64,000 bases of DNA, taken from assembly GCF_003574735.1 (NCBI RefSeq), contig NZ_QORW01000004.1:62001-126000 (forward strand), in the 5' to 3' direction. Under the pieces are notes generated by a model, which had not been told where the DNA came from, did no database searches, and saw only the letters and a list, made by a program, of their open reading frames with translations. Of this stretch, positions 7,811 through 17,890 are shown piece by piece. Each line of letters starts with the position of its first letter. Position 1 is the stretch's first letter. The translations under genes and the position numbers were made by a program. The stretch is from Dongia deserti. GTDB lineage: Bacteria; Pseudomonadota; Alphaproteobacteria; Dongiales; Dongiaceae.

Positions 7811-8758
7811 CTACGGCCGGCTGAACTCGAACCACATGCGCACGCGGTCCGACCGAGCCTGGGAGAGGAACGATGGAGTACTCGCGCCGGGCAGCACTTC
7901 CGCGATCGGCAGCGCGAGGTCGGTCTCGAGGCCCGCTTCGGCGGCCCATGCCTCGACCATCTCCTTCGGCATTGCCGGTTGGTCCTGGTGGAACCGCAGG
8001 CCGAACTTGCGGATGAGGTCGGCGAACTCGGCCTCCGAACACGGTAGCCTTGTCCCCTGTTCCGCCAGGCGTCCAAGTGCATCGGCGATCAGGCGCTCGA
8101 GCCGCTCTTTCCGCGCCGCTGGGTCATAGGGCGTGTCGATCGATGACACCCGGTCGGAGAAGCAGAGTCGGCCGCCCGGCCGCAGCCAATCGGCCCACTT
8201 CCGGAACAGAAGCGGCCGGTCGGCGAACGGCTGCCAGGTGAGGAACGAATGGGTGCAGACGAGGTCGTATTGATGCTCCGGCGCGAAGGACAAAGCCGTC
8301 GATTTGAATGTCCCGACGATCAGCCCACGCTCCGCCGCATACCATTCGTTCATGCGGAGCGCAGTCTCGCACTGGTCAACCACGTCGATGACCAGCCGCG
8401 ACTCCCCGCGACCCGCGCCGTGCGCGACGTGGGCCAGCATCGAGTAGTCCGCCGCGCCGCTGATCAAGCCGCGATTGAGACGCCCCTCGCGCGCAAGCTG
8501 CTCGGCGGCCGCCACGAACAGCGCGCCGTCGTTGCGGATCGACTGCCAAGCGCCGGAATGGCGGAGATACTGCCAGACAGAATGATAGGCTCGGCAGTCT
8601 CCGCCCTGACCGTCGTCGCACAGCCGCTGTGCCGTCTCGAACGCGATCGGCGCGCTCACCCCGACCGGCTCCGCGATCTCGTCGATCAGGCGCTGCTTCT
8701 CCATCAGCGGCGCCAAGAACACTGACAGCCGGCTGGGACTCTCGGCATAACCGTGCAT
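7811..8758 (-). CDS. class I SAM-dependent methyltransferase-like protein
   Basis: A 315-residue protein. The central Rossmann portion runs from SGAADYSMLAHVA through RLVIDVVDQCETALRMNEWY (acidic residue ending strand 2) and YDLVCTHSFL (strand 4) to WLRPGGRLCFSD (the post-strand PGG turn). The N-terminal 110 residues are helical. The glycine-rich motif I is reduced, so SAM binding should be regarded as probable only. ATG 8758 has GGGGGCC upstream. It is the first gene of a two-gene operon with the ATP-grasp protein, suggesting joint modification of a small metabolite or peptide. I saw no precursor-peptide ORF nearby. Confidence 0.65.
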   Translation of the reverse strand: MHGYAESPSRLSVFLAPLMEKQRLIDEIAEPVGVSAPIAFETAQRLCDDGQGGDCRAYHSVWQYLRHSGAWQSIRNDGALFVAAAEQLAREGRLNRGLISGAADYSMLAHVAHGAGRGESRLVIDVVDQCETALRMNEWYAAERGLIVGTFKSTALSFAPEHQYDLVCTHSFLTWQPFADRPLLFRKWADWLRPGGRLCFSDRVSSIDTPYDPAARKERLERLIADALGRLAEQGTRLPCSEAEFADLIRKFGLRFHQDQPAMPKEMVEAWAAEAGLETDLALPIAEVLPGASTPSFLSQARSDRVRMWFEFSRP

Positions 8759-8943
8759 TATTTCGGCCCCCGAACGTGATTGCTGGAGTATAGCGGAAGC
8801 CGCCTCGCAATCGAGGGGATTCGGGCTCCAATCTCGCAACTTCACACACACGGGCTTGAAATGGCGCGTCGGTGTGGAGGATGATGGTGGCTGCGCGGGT
8901 ACCCGATTTGGGTCCTAAGCCGCGCCAGCGCTCCGGGGGGAAC

Positions 8944-10056
8944 ATGCGCGAGTCCAGGAAAATTCGACAGTGCAGCGGCATGTCCAGCGTCCGACGAACG
9001 CGGCGCCACTTCCTGGCGGGCAGTGCCGCCTTCATCGGCATCGGCGGATTTGCGCGCGGCGTGCGCGCAGACCGGACCTTTCCCCACCTTGTTGACCGGA
9101 CCGTGACGATGATGATCGGCGCGGAGGTCGGCGGCGGGTTCGACCTGTGCGGGCGCACCCTGGCGCGGCACATGGAGACGCTGGTGCCCGGCCTCCGCTT
9201 CGAGATCAAGAACGTGACCCAGGCGAGCGGCATGCTGGGTGCGAAGATCCTGCAGACGGGCCCCACGGACGGCAGCATGATCCTCACCTGCTCGCCGGCG
9301 CTGATCTCCGGCCAGTTGCTGGGCGTGGAGGGCGTGGCCTTCGACCTGCGCCAATGGAGCTGGCTGGGCAAGCTCACGTCCGAGACCTATCTGCTGGTGA
9401 AGGGACCCGGTGCCGACTTTGCCAATCTGGAGGAACTGCGAGCGAAACAAGCGCCATCCTCGATGTCGGTGCGTTCGACCAGCGGCGCGATCTACTACCA
9501 GGCCCTGTGGACCAACGCCGTCCTGGGCACGCGCATCAAGCCGGTACCGGGCTACAAGTCCGTGGAACGGGAAATGGCAGTGCTCCACGGCGAGGTCATG
9601 CTGACAGTCGACACCTACCCGGCTGGCCAGCAACTGCTTGAGACGCCTGGGGTCGACGTGATCCTGCGCATGGACAGCGGTCCGGTTCCTGAGCGATTCC
9701 GATCACGGCCGCTGTTCGCCGACCTGGTCGCCGACCGCCCCGCCTATGCGCCGATCGTGGCGCTCAACGAGGCAACCGCGCGCGCCTCGCGCTGGTTCGC
9801 GGCCCCGCCGGGCACGGACCCGGCGATCCTTGCCGATTGGCAGGCGCTGTTCGAGGAGACGATTGCGCTTTCCGCGTTCGAGGCTGATCTCAACAGGCTG
9901 GATTTTACGCTTGATCCTATGACGGGAACCGAACTGGCCGGGCTGGTCGATGGGGCGCTTGCCGACATGGAGCGCACGCGTGCGTTTCTGAAATCCACCC
10001 TGGACTGCGGCAAGGCGCTGGCCGACGGCGAGGACGCCGCCTGCCATCAGAGCTGA
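8944..10056 (+). CDS. tctC: TctC-type periplasmic carboxylate-binding protein
   Basis: A 370-residue Bug/TctC-family solute-binding protein. The N-terminus has a twin-arginine signal (SSVRRTRRHFLAGSAAF, cleavage after GVRA), unusual but known for this family. The mature part shows MMIGAEVGGGFDLCGR, VPGLRFEIKNVTQASG, AKILQTGPTDGSM and the later GYKSVEREMAVLHGEV, the pattern of the two-lobed binding site. It delivers substrate to TctA/B at 4881-6788. ATG 8944 is preceded by GGGGGG at a good distance; an in-frame ATG at 8872 is less likely. It ends 7 bases from the convergent glpU stop. Confidence 0.85.
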   Translation: MRESRKIRQCSGMSSVRRTRRHFLAGSAAFIGIGGFARGVRADRTFPHLVDRTVTMMIGAEVGGGFDLCGRTLARHMETLVPGLRFEIKNVTQASGMLGAKILQTGPTDGSMILTCSPALISGQLLGVEGVAFDLRQWSWLGKLTSETYLLVKGPGADFANLEELRAKQAPSSMSVRSTSGAIYYQALWTNAVLGTRIKPVPGYKSVEREMAVLHGEVMLTVDTYPAGQQLLETPGVDVILRMDSGPVPERFRSRPLFADLVADRPAYAPIVALNEATARASRWFAAPPGTDPAILADWQALFEETIALSAFEADLNRLDFTLDPMTGTELAGLVDGALADMERTRAFLKSTLDCGKALADGEDAACHQS

Positions 10057-10063
10057 CGCGCCG

Positions 10064-10357
10064 CTACACCCAGCGGAACACGACGAACGCGTAGACCAGC
10101 GAGATCCCGAGCGGCGCCCAGAGCGGCGTGCCGAACAGGCCCAGCCACGCCAGGAAGATGAAGGCGCTGCCCAGCAGGGAAATGAAGAGGCGATCGCCGC
10201 GCGTGGTGTCGAGGCCGAGGATGCCGTGCCGCGGCGCGCCACCGGGTGAGTAGACCTCCCACACCGACATTGCGATCAGGCACAGCGCGATGAAAGCGAA
10301 GAAGGCGGCGGTCGGCCAGGTCCAGGCCATCCAGGCGATGATCGATGTGCCTTCCAT
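10064..10357 (-). CDS. glpU: GlpU: DUF2160 small membrane protein of the glycerol ABC transporter
   Basis: A 97-residue protein with three hydrophobic stretches (TAAFFAFIALCLIAMSVWEV, LFISLLGSAFIFLAWLGLF, APLGISLVYAFVVFRW) and the conserved segment YSPGGAPRHGILGLDTTRGDR. DUF2160 proteins are encoded with glycerol ABC transporters in rhizobia, where the gene is called glpU; its exact role is unknown. It is the last gene of the glp operon, 18 bases after glpQ. Confidence 0.85.
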   Translation of the reverse strand: MEGTSIIAWMAWTWPTAAFFAFIALCLIAMSVWEVYSPGGAPRHGILGLDTTRGDRLFISLLGSAFIFLAWLGLFGTPLWAPLGISLVYAFVVFRWV

Positions 10358-10375
10358 CTTGTGTTCTCCGCAGGA

Positions 10376-11197
10376 TTAGACGCGCCCGAGGGCGAAGCCC
10401 TTGGCGATGTAGTTGCGCACGAAATAGATCACGAACGCCCCCGGCACGATGGTGAGCGTGCCGGCCGCCGCCAGCAGCCCGAGCTCGTAGCCCGAAGTGC
10501 TGGCGGTTCGCGTCATGGTGGCCACAATGGGCTTCGCCGCCACCGAGGTCAGCGTCTTGGCCAGCAGCAGCTCCACCCACGAGAACATGAAGCAGAAGAA
10601 GCAGGCGACGCCGATGCCGGCCGCAATGGTCGGGATGAATATCTTCAGGAAGAAGCGCCAGAAGGGATAGCCATCAACATAGGCGGTCTCGTCCAACTCC
10701 TTCGGCACGCCCGACATGAAGCCCTCGAGAATCCACACGGCCAGCGGCACGTTGAACAAGGTGTGCGCGAGCGCCACGGCCCACGGCGTGTCGAACAGCC
10801 CGACCGCTGAATAGAGCTGCAGGAACGGCAGCGCGAACACGGCCGGCGGCGCCATGCGGTTAGTCAGCAGCCAGAAGAACAGATGCTTGTCGCCGAGGAA
10901 CCGGTAGCGCGAGAAGGCATAGGCGGCCGGCAAAGCTACGACCACCGACAGAATCGTGTTGGCAATCACGAAGGTGAGCGAATTGATGTAGCCGGAATAC
11001 CAAGTCGAATCCGTGAAGATCTTCACGTAGTTCGCCAGAGTGAAGTTGACCGGCCAGGGCGTGAAGCCGCCCAGGATCTCGTTCGTCGTCTTGAACGACA
11101 TCGTGACCAGCCAGTAGATCGGCAGCATCAGGAAGATGATGTAGATCGCCGGAATGAGCGCGCGCTTGCGTATGAATGTGCGTCGTTCGGGGTGCAT
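10376..11197 (-). CDS. glpQ: GlpQ: glycerol ABC transporter permease
   Basis: A 273-residue MalG-type permease with six membrane segments: ALIPAIYIIFLMLPIYWLV, a periplasmic loop with NEILGGFTPWPVNFTLANYV, then SLTFVIANTILSVVVALPAA. The EAA coupling loop is visible at KELDETAYVDGYPFWRFF. It forms the translocation channel with GlpP. ATG 11197 shares one base with the glpP stop (TGATG), so translation is coupled. The ORF is open further upstream, inside glpP, but that extension is antisense-like noise. This glpQ is a permease gene, not the E. coli phosphodiesterase of the same name. Confidence 0.88.
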   Translation of the reverse strand: MHPERRTFIRKRALIPAIYIIFLMLPIYWLVTMSFKTTNEILGGFTPWPVNFTLANYVKIFTDSTWYSGYINSLTFVIANTILSVVVALPAAYAFSRYRFLGDKHLFFWLLTNRMAPPAVFALPFLQLYSAVGLFDTPWAVALAHTLFNVPLAVWILEGFMSGVPKELDETAYVDGYPFWRFFLKIFIPTIAAGIGVACFFCFMFSWVELLLAKTLTSVAAKPIVATMTRTASTSGYELGLLAAAGTLTIVPGAFVIYFVRNYIAKGFALGRV

Positions 11198-12060
11198 CAC
11201 CGTGCCTCGTTCCGCGTCATGACCGTGTAGAACAGCCAGCTCAGCAGCAGGATTATCAGGAAGTAGATCAGCGACATGGCCGCCGCCGGGCCGAGATCGA
11301 ATTGCCCGAGCGCCATCTTCACCAGATCGATCGAGAGGAACGTGGTCGAGTTCCCCGGCCCGCCGCCGGTCAGCACCACGACCTCGGTATAGATCATGAA
11401 GGAATCCATGAAGCGCAGCAGGATCGCGATGGTCAGCACGCGCTTCAGCTTCGGCAGCTGGATGTAGCGGAACACCGACCAGGCGCTCGCGCCGTCGATC
11501 TTCGCTGCCTGGTAATAGTCGTTGGGGATGGAGACCAGGCCCGCATAGCACAGGAGCACGACCAGCGAGGTCCAGTGCCATACATCCATCAGGACGACGG
11601 TGAACCACGCGGTCAGCGGCTGGCGCGTGTAGTTGAAGTCGAACCCGAGGCTGCGCAGGCCCTTGCCCATCAGGCCGATCTCGGGCAGCGCGAAGATGTT
11701 CCACATCGCGCCGACCACGTTCCAGGGGATGAGCAGCGGCAGAGCCATGGTGACCAGGCAGACCGACACCCACGGTCCCTTGCGCGGCATGGCGAGCGCG
11801 ACGATGAGGCCGAGCGGCACCTCGATGAGCAGGATGATGGCGGTGAACAGGATCTGGCGCAGCAAGGCGTCATGGAAGCGGCTCGAATGCAGGACCTGCT
11901 CGAACCAATCCACGCCGGCCCAGAAGAACACGTTGTCGCCGAAGGTCTCCTGGACGGAGAAGTTGACCACCGTCATCAGCGGAATGATGGCGTTGAACGC
12001 CACCAAGGCCACCACGGGCGCAACCAGGAACCAGGCCTTTTGATTGAGTTGTTTGTACAT
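11197..12060 (-). CDS. glpP: GlpP: glycerol ABC transporter permease
   Basis: A 287-residue MalF-type permease. Membrane segments include AWFLVAPVVALVAFNAIIP, ILFTAIILLIEVPLGLIVALA and SLVVLLCYAGLVSIP. The coupling-helix EAA region appears as DYYQAAKIDGASAWSVFRYI, with the invariant Gly. It pairs with GlpQ in the inner membrane. It begins 10 bases after glpT and overlaps glpQ by one base, consistent with stoichiometric production of the two permeases. Confidence 0.88.
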   Translation of the reverse strand: MYKQLNQKAWFLVAPVVALVAFNAIIPLMTVVNFSVQETFGDNVFFWAGVDWFEQVLHSSRFHDALLRQILFTAIILLIEVPLGLIVALAMPRKGPWVSVCLVTMALPLLIPWNVVGAMWNIFALPEIGLMGKGLRSLGFDFNYTRQPLTAWFTVVLMDVWHWTSLVVLLCYAGLVSIPNDYYQAAKIDGASAWSVFRYIQLPKLKRVLTIAILLRFMDSFMIYTEVVVLTGGGPGNSTTFLSIDLVKMALGQFDLGPAAAMSLIYFLIILLLSWLFYTVMTRNEAR

Positions 12061-12070
12061 CGCCTGTCTC

Positions 12071-13138
12071 TCAGTTCACCAGCCAGCCGTCGCGATAGAC
12101 GTGGGTATGCTTGGGATCGAACCGGACATACGCATGCCCGCTGGGCATCGGCTGGCCTTCCGGCACCAGCAGCCTGATGCGGTGTTCGCGGTGGCGCGTC
12201 TCGACGATGCGGAAACGGCCGACATCGGCGGCCTTCACGATCTCCACCGGGATGCCGATGGAATCGAACCGCGTGAACTCCGGCCGTACGCCGAGCTCGA
12301 GCTTGCCGTTGCCCGAGGAGGCCTGCACCGTGCCCAGGGTCTCAACCGGCTGGCCCATGAAGTCGACCCGCCCGCCATCGAGGCTGCACGGCAGCACATT
12401 CATGCCGGGCGAGCCGATGAAGTGGCCGACGAAGGTGTGAGCCGGCCGCTCGAACAGATCGACCGGCGTGCCGACCTGCACCACTTCGCCGTTGTTCATG
12501 ACCACGACCTGGTCCGCGAAGGTCAGCGCTTCGGTCTGGTCGTGCGTCACATAGATCATCGTGCGCCTGATGCGATGATGCAGCTCCTTGAGCTTCGAGC
12601 GCAGCACCCACTTGAGATGCGGGTCGATCACCGTCAGCGGCTCGTCGAACATGATGACATTGACGTCCGAACGCACCAGGCCGCGACCAAGCGAGATCTT
12701 CTGCTTGCCGTCGGCAGTCAGGCCGGACGCGCGCTTTTTCAGCATGTGGCCGAGATCCAGCATCGCCCCGACCTCGCGCACCCGCTTGTCGATCTCGGCG
12801 GCCGGAACGCCGCGGTTGCGCAGCGGGAACGCGAGATTGTCGTACACCGTCATCGTGTCGTAGATGACCGGGAACTGGAACACCTGTGCGATGTTGCGCT
12901 GCTCCGGTGTTGCTCCCGTCACGTCGGCATCGTCGAACAGAATGCGCCCCACCGTCGGCCGCAGCAGGCCGGAGATCAAATTCAAGAGCGTGGTCTTGCC
13001 GCAGCCAGACGGACCGAGCAGCGCATAGGCGCCTCCGTCCTCGAGCTCCTGCGTCATCTCCTTCAGCGCCCAGTCCTCCGCGCCCTGCGGGTTCGGCATG
13101 TAGCTATGGCGCAGCCGGTCGAGGGTGATCTTCGCCAT
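12071..13138 (-). CDS. glpT: GlpT: glycerol ABC transporter ATPase (degenerate signature motif)
   Basis: A 355-residue ABC ATPase with a C-terminal TOBE-like regulatory domain (from about residue 240). Walker A is GPSGCGKTT, the Q-loop QVFQFP, Walker B VIMFDEPL and the H-loop YVTHDQTEAL, all normal. The signature that should read LSGGQ is LTADGKQ, so this subunit cannot contribute a standard signature to its partner's ATP site. It pairs with GlpS, which has the opposite defects. Start ATG overlaps the glpS stop (TAATG). The name follows rhizobial usage and is unrelated to the E. coli glycerol-3-phosphate antiporter. Confidence 0.88.
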   Translation of the reverse strand: MAKITLDRLRHSYMPNPQGAEDWALKEMTQELEDGGAYALLGPSGCGKTTLLNLISGLLRPTVGRILFDDADVTGATPEQRNIAQVFQFPVIYDTMTVYDNLAFPLRNRGVPAAEIDKRVREVGAMLDLGHMLKKRASGLTADGKQKISLGRGLVRSDVNVIMFDEPLTVIDPHLKWVLRSKLKELHHRIRRTMIYVTHDQTEALTFADQVVVMNNGEVVQVGTPVDLFERPAHTFVGHFIGSPGMNVLPCSLDGGRVDFMGQPVETLGTVQASSGNGKLELGVRPEFTRFDSIGIPVEIVKAADVGRFRIVETRHREHRIRLLVPEGQPMPSGHAYVRFDPKHTHVYRDGWLVN

Positions 13139-14223
13139 TAGACGCGTCCCCCAGAAACACCGCCGACCAGCCGTCCGTCCTGGCCGAAGAGGAACGAGCG
13201 ATCGACATCCACATAGAGCTTTGCTGTCCGCCCGACCTCGTACGGATGTATGCCGTGCGATTGCGAGATCCAGGTGCGGCCGCCGCGATCGAAATGCAGC
13301 ACGCTTTCGGAGCCGCTGAGCTCCGTCACCAGCACGCGGCCATCGACATTCACCGCCGAGCCGTTCTGCGGAAACGGCGTGATGTGGTGCGCGCGGATCG
13401 CAAGCGTGTAGGGCCCGTCCGGCGCGTTCGCCATCGCTGGCGGCGTCGGCCAGCTCGTGCCGTCGTCAAGTTGGATGCGCCCATTCGCCTTGGTGACCGG
13501 TGCCGTGTTGATCGGCGGGTCGGAGAACACCTGCGCGCTGAGCAGGTCTGCGGGTTGCCGGTAGATCTCCGCCGTCGGGCCGAACTGCGTCACGCGCCCC
13601 TCGTGCAGGGTCGCGGTGTTGCCGCCGAACAGCAAAGCCTCTGCCGGCTCGGTGGTGGCATAGGCCACGATGCAGTGGCGGTCGTGGAACAGACGCGGCA
13701 GCTCGTCGCGCAACTCCTCGCGCAGCTTGTAGTCCAGGTTTGCCAGCGGCTCGTCGAGCAGGATGATATCGGAATCCTTGACTAAAGCGCGCGCGATCGC
13801 CGTGCGCTGCTGCTGGCCACCCGACAGCTCGGCCGGCTTGCGCTGGAGCATCGGCGTCAGGCGCAGCAATTCCGCGACCTTGCCCACGCGCTCCTTGATC
13901 TTGACACCGTCCATACCGATCACGCGCAGCGGCGAGGCGATGTTCTCGTAGACGGTCAGATGCGGATAGTTGATGAACTGCTGATAGACCATCGAGACGT
14001 TGCGCTTCTGCACGGCAACGCCGGTGACGTTCCGGTCGCGGAACCGGATTTCGCCGCTGCTCGGCTTGTCGAGCCCGGCCATCAATTGCATCAGGGTCGT
14101 CTTGCCGGCGAGCGTGGTGCCGAGCAGGACGTTGAAGGTCCCCTCTTCCAGCGTCAGGTTGGTCTCGTGGATATGCACGCTCCCACCGACGCTCTTCGTC
14201 ACCTGCCGTAGTTCCAGGGTCAT
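13138..14223 (-). CDS. glpS: GlpS: glycerol ABC transporter ATPase (no switch histidine)
   Basis: A 361-residue ABC ATPase with a C-terminal TOBE-like domain. Walker A is the unusual GTTLAGKTT, the Q-loop is VYQQFINYP, the signature is a normal LSGGQQQR and Walker B is IILLDEPLANLD. The H-loop reads AYATTEPAEAL, with Thr where the catalytic His normally stands. It powers glycerol uptake with GlpT. It is separated from glpV by 110 bases containing a strong hairpin, so its expression is probably lower than that of the binding protein. Confidence 0.88.
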   Translation of the reverse strand: MTLELRQVTKSVGGSVHIHETNLTLEEGTFNVLLGTTLAGKTTLMQLMAGLDKPSSGEIRFRDRNVTGVAVQKRNVSMVYQQFINYPHLTVYENIASPLRVIGMDGVKIKERVGKVAELLRLTPMLQRKPAELSGGQQQRTAIARALVKDSDIILLDEPLANLDYKLREELRDELPRLFHDRHCIVAYATTEPAEALLFGGNTATLHEGRVTQFGPTAEIYRQPADLLSAQVFSDPPINTAPVTKANGRIQLDDGTSWPTPPAMANAPDGPYTLAIRAHHITPFPQNGSAVNVDGRVLVTELSGSESVLHFDRGGRTWISQSHGIHPYEVGRTAKLYVDVDRSFLFGQDGRLVGGVSGGRV

Positions 14224-14269
14224 ACCAGCTGCATATTTGTTATTTGAGTTCTTGCTCCCTGCCGGCAGT

Positions 14270-14293
14270 CCCCGAGGGCCGCAGCCCCCGGGG
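14270..14293 (-). promoter_or_regulatory. intercistronic hairpin between glpV and glpS
   Basis: Arms CCCCGAGGG (14270-14278) and CCCCCGGGG (14285-14293) pair over 9 positions with one mismatch, around a 6-base loop. No T run follows on the minus strand, so it is more likely an mRNA-stabilising or partially terminating hairpin than a full terminator. Such a structure after a binding-protein gene commonly keeps its mRNA more abundant than that of the membrane components. Confidence 0.6.
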
Positions 14294-14333
14294 CGCCGTT
14301 CAGGACACTAGCACACTCGATCAGCGGAGTCCG

Positions 14334-16067
<1,734 letters not shown>

Positions 16068-16232
16068 GATCGCTTCCTCCTTGAGTGCGCCTTTGCTGTT
16101 TCGCGCTCGACCAGTGCGCACAGATCCGGTCGATATGCGTTTGGTACGTTCCTACATGCGATCCGTGCTCGCACCCGGCACGGACCGATTTGCCAGCTCT
16201 CTGGCCAACTCCGGTGCGATCCAGATTTCGTT

Positions 16233-17783
16233 TCAAGGCCGCCCTCCCGCCGAGGCCTGCAGCGGTGCGGTATTGCGCCGGCGCGCCTGCATAGCGTCCT
16301 CCACGGCGGCCGCCTGTTCCGCGCTGAGCCTGAGGCCCAGCTTGCTGCGGCGCCACAGCACATCCTCGGCGCGCTCGGCCCACTCCTCGCGCATCAGATA
16401 GTCGATCTCCGCCTCGGTCAGGGTCGCGCCGAAATCGCGCCCCAGATCCGCAGCCGATTTCGCCGCACCCAGCACATCCTTGGCGCGCGTGCCATACATC
16501 CGCACTAAGCGCGCCGCATGCGGGCGTGCCAGAAAGCCATAACGGCTCATGAGCTGGTCGACCTGCGCCGCGACGCGATCGACCGGGAATTCGCCGCCGG
16601 GCAGCGGCTCGCGCCCGGTCCATCGCTTGTTCTGCGCCGCGTTCGCTCCTAGAAAAGGGGACAGTTTTTCCAGCGCGTGCTCCGCCAGCCTCCGATAGGT
16701 CGTGATCTTGCCGCCGAACACCGACAGCAGCGCCGGCTGATTGTTCTCCGCATCAATGGCCAGGACATAATCGCGTGTTGCCGCCTGGGCAGCGCTCGCG
16801 CCATCGTCATAGAGCGGCCGCACGCCGGAATAGCTCCATACCACTTCCTTGGGCGTGATCTGCCGCGCGAAATAACCGTTCGCAAGACTGCAGAGGTACG
16901 CGGTCTCTTCTGCCGTGATGCGGATGCTGTCGAGCTCCCCTTCGTAGTCCTGGTCGGTGGTGCCGATCAGCGTGAAGTCCTGCTCGTACGGAATCGCGAA
17001 CACGATCCGGCCGTCGGTATTCTGGAATATGTAGCAGCGGTCGTGGTCGAACAGCTTCGGCACCACGATGTGTGAGCCCTGCACCAGCCGGATGCGCGCC
17101 TTGGTCTCCACTTTCGCCACGTCGGACAGGGTGCGGGCAACCCACGGGCCGGCGGCATTGACCAGAGTCCGCGCCTTGATCTCTGCGCGATGGCCGCTCT
17201 CCACATGCTCGGTCGCCAACAGCCAGTGGTCGCCGCGTCGCTCGGCCGCAATGGCGCGCGTGCGGGTGTGGATCTCGGCCCCGCGCCGTGCGGCATCGGC
17301 CGCGTTCAGCACCACCAGCCGCGCGTCATCAACCCAGCAATCGGAATATTCGAAGCTCTTGGTGAAGTCGCCGGGCTTCAGCGGCTTACCGGTCGGATCG
17401 GAGCGCAGATCGAGCGTGCGCGTCCCGGGCAGCAGCTGGCGCCCGCCGAGGTGATCATAGAGGAAGAGGCCGAGCCGCAGCAGCCAAGCCGGCCTCAAGC
17501 CGCGATGATGCGGCAGCACGAAGCGCAGCGGCCAGATGATGTGCGGTGCCACGCGCCACAGAACCTCGCGCTCCTGCAGCGCCTCGCGCACCAGACGGAA
17601 TTCGTAATATTCCAGGTAGCGCAGGCCGCCATGGATCAGCTTGGTGGAGGCGGACGACGTGCCGCTCGCTAGATCAGCCTGCTCGCAAAGATAGACGGAC
17701 AGGCCCCGCCCCGCTGCATCCCGCGCGATCCCGGTTCCGTTGATCCCGCCGCCGATGATGGCAACGTCAACTGTGCCCACCAA
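16233..17783 (-). CDS. glpD: GlpD: FAD-dependent glycerol-3-phosphate dehydrogenase
   Basis: A 516-residue membrane-associated flavoenzyme oxidising glycerol-3-phosphate to dihydroxyacetone phosphate and passing electrons to quinone. The FAD-binding motif IIGGGINGTGIARDAAGRG is at residues 9-27, followed by GTSSASTKLIHGGLRYLE, the VNAAGPWV and SVFGGKITTYRRLAEHAL motifs and the C-terminal helical cap domain. The start is TTG 17783 or GTG 17780 (AGGGGG lies upstream of both). No glpK kinase gene is in the window, although GlpD needs phosphorylated glycerol; it must be elsewhere. Confidence 0.93.
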   Translation of the reverse strand: MVGTVDVAIIGGGINGTGIARDAAGRGLSVYLCEQADLASGTSSASTKLIHGGLRYLEYYEFRLVREALQEREVLWRVAPHIIWPLRFVLPHHRGLRPAWLLRLGLFLYDHLGGRQLLPGTRTLDLRSDPTGKPLKPGDFTKSFEYSDCWVDDARLVVLNAADAARRGAEIHTRTRAIAAERRGDHWLLATEHVESGHRAEIKARTLVNAAGPWVARTLSDVAKVETKARIRLVQGSHIVVPKLFDHDRCYIFQNTDGRIVFAIPYEQDFTLIGTTDQDYEGELDSIRITAEETAYLCSLANGYFARQITPKEVVWSYSGVRPLYDDGASAAQAATRDYVLAIDAENNQPALLSVFGGKITTYRRLAEHALEKLSPFLGANAAQNKRWTGREPLPGGEFPVDRVAAQVDQLMSRYGFLARPHAARLVRMYGTRAKDVLGAAKSAADLGRDFGATLTEAEIDYLMREEWAERAEDVLWRRSKLGLRLSAEQAAAVEDAMQARRRNTAPLQASAGGRP

Positions 17784-17809
17784 CTCGCCCCCTGACCCGA
17801 TGCATCTTT

Positions 17810-17884
17810 TTTCTTTCGCATCATTTCGGAACCGAACCCTAGATGAACCTTTTTAGGTTCGCAATAGGGTTCATTCGAAAGAAA
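17810..17884. promoter_or_regulatory. nested inverted-repeat operator between glpR and glpD
   Basis: The 107-base gap holds four inverted repeats centred near 17847-17853: TTTCTTTCG (17810-17818)/CGAAAGAAA (17876-17884), TTTCG (17824-17828)/CGAAA (17876-17880), GAACCCTA (17834-17841)/TAGGGTTC (17865-17872) and GAACCT (17845-17850)/AGGTTC (17855-17860). The centre is AT-rich. This is the likely binding region of the DeoR-family regulator GlpR, controlling glpD and downstream genes. The inner arms could also form an RNA hairpin in the leader. Confidence 0.65.
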
Positions 17885-17890
17885 TGAAGG

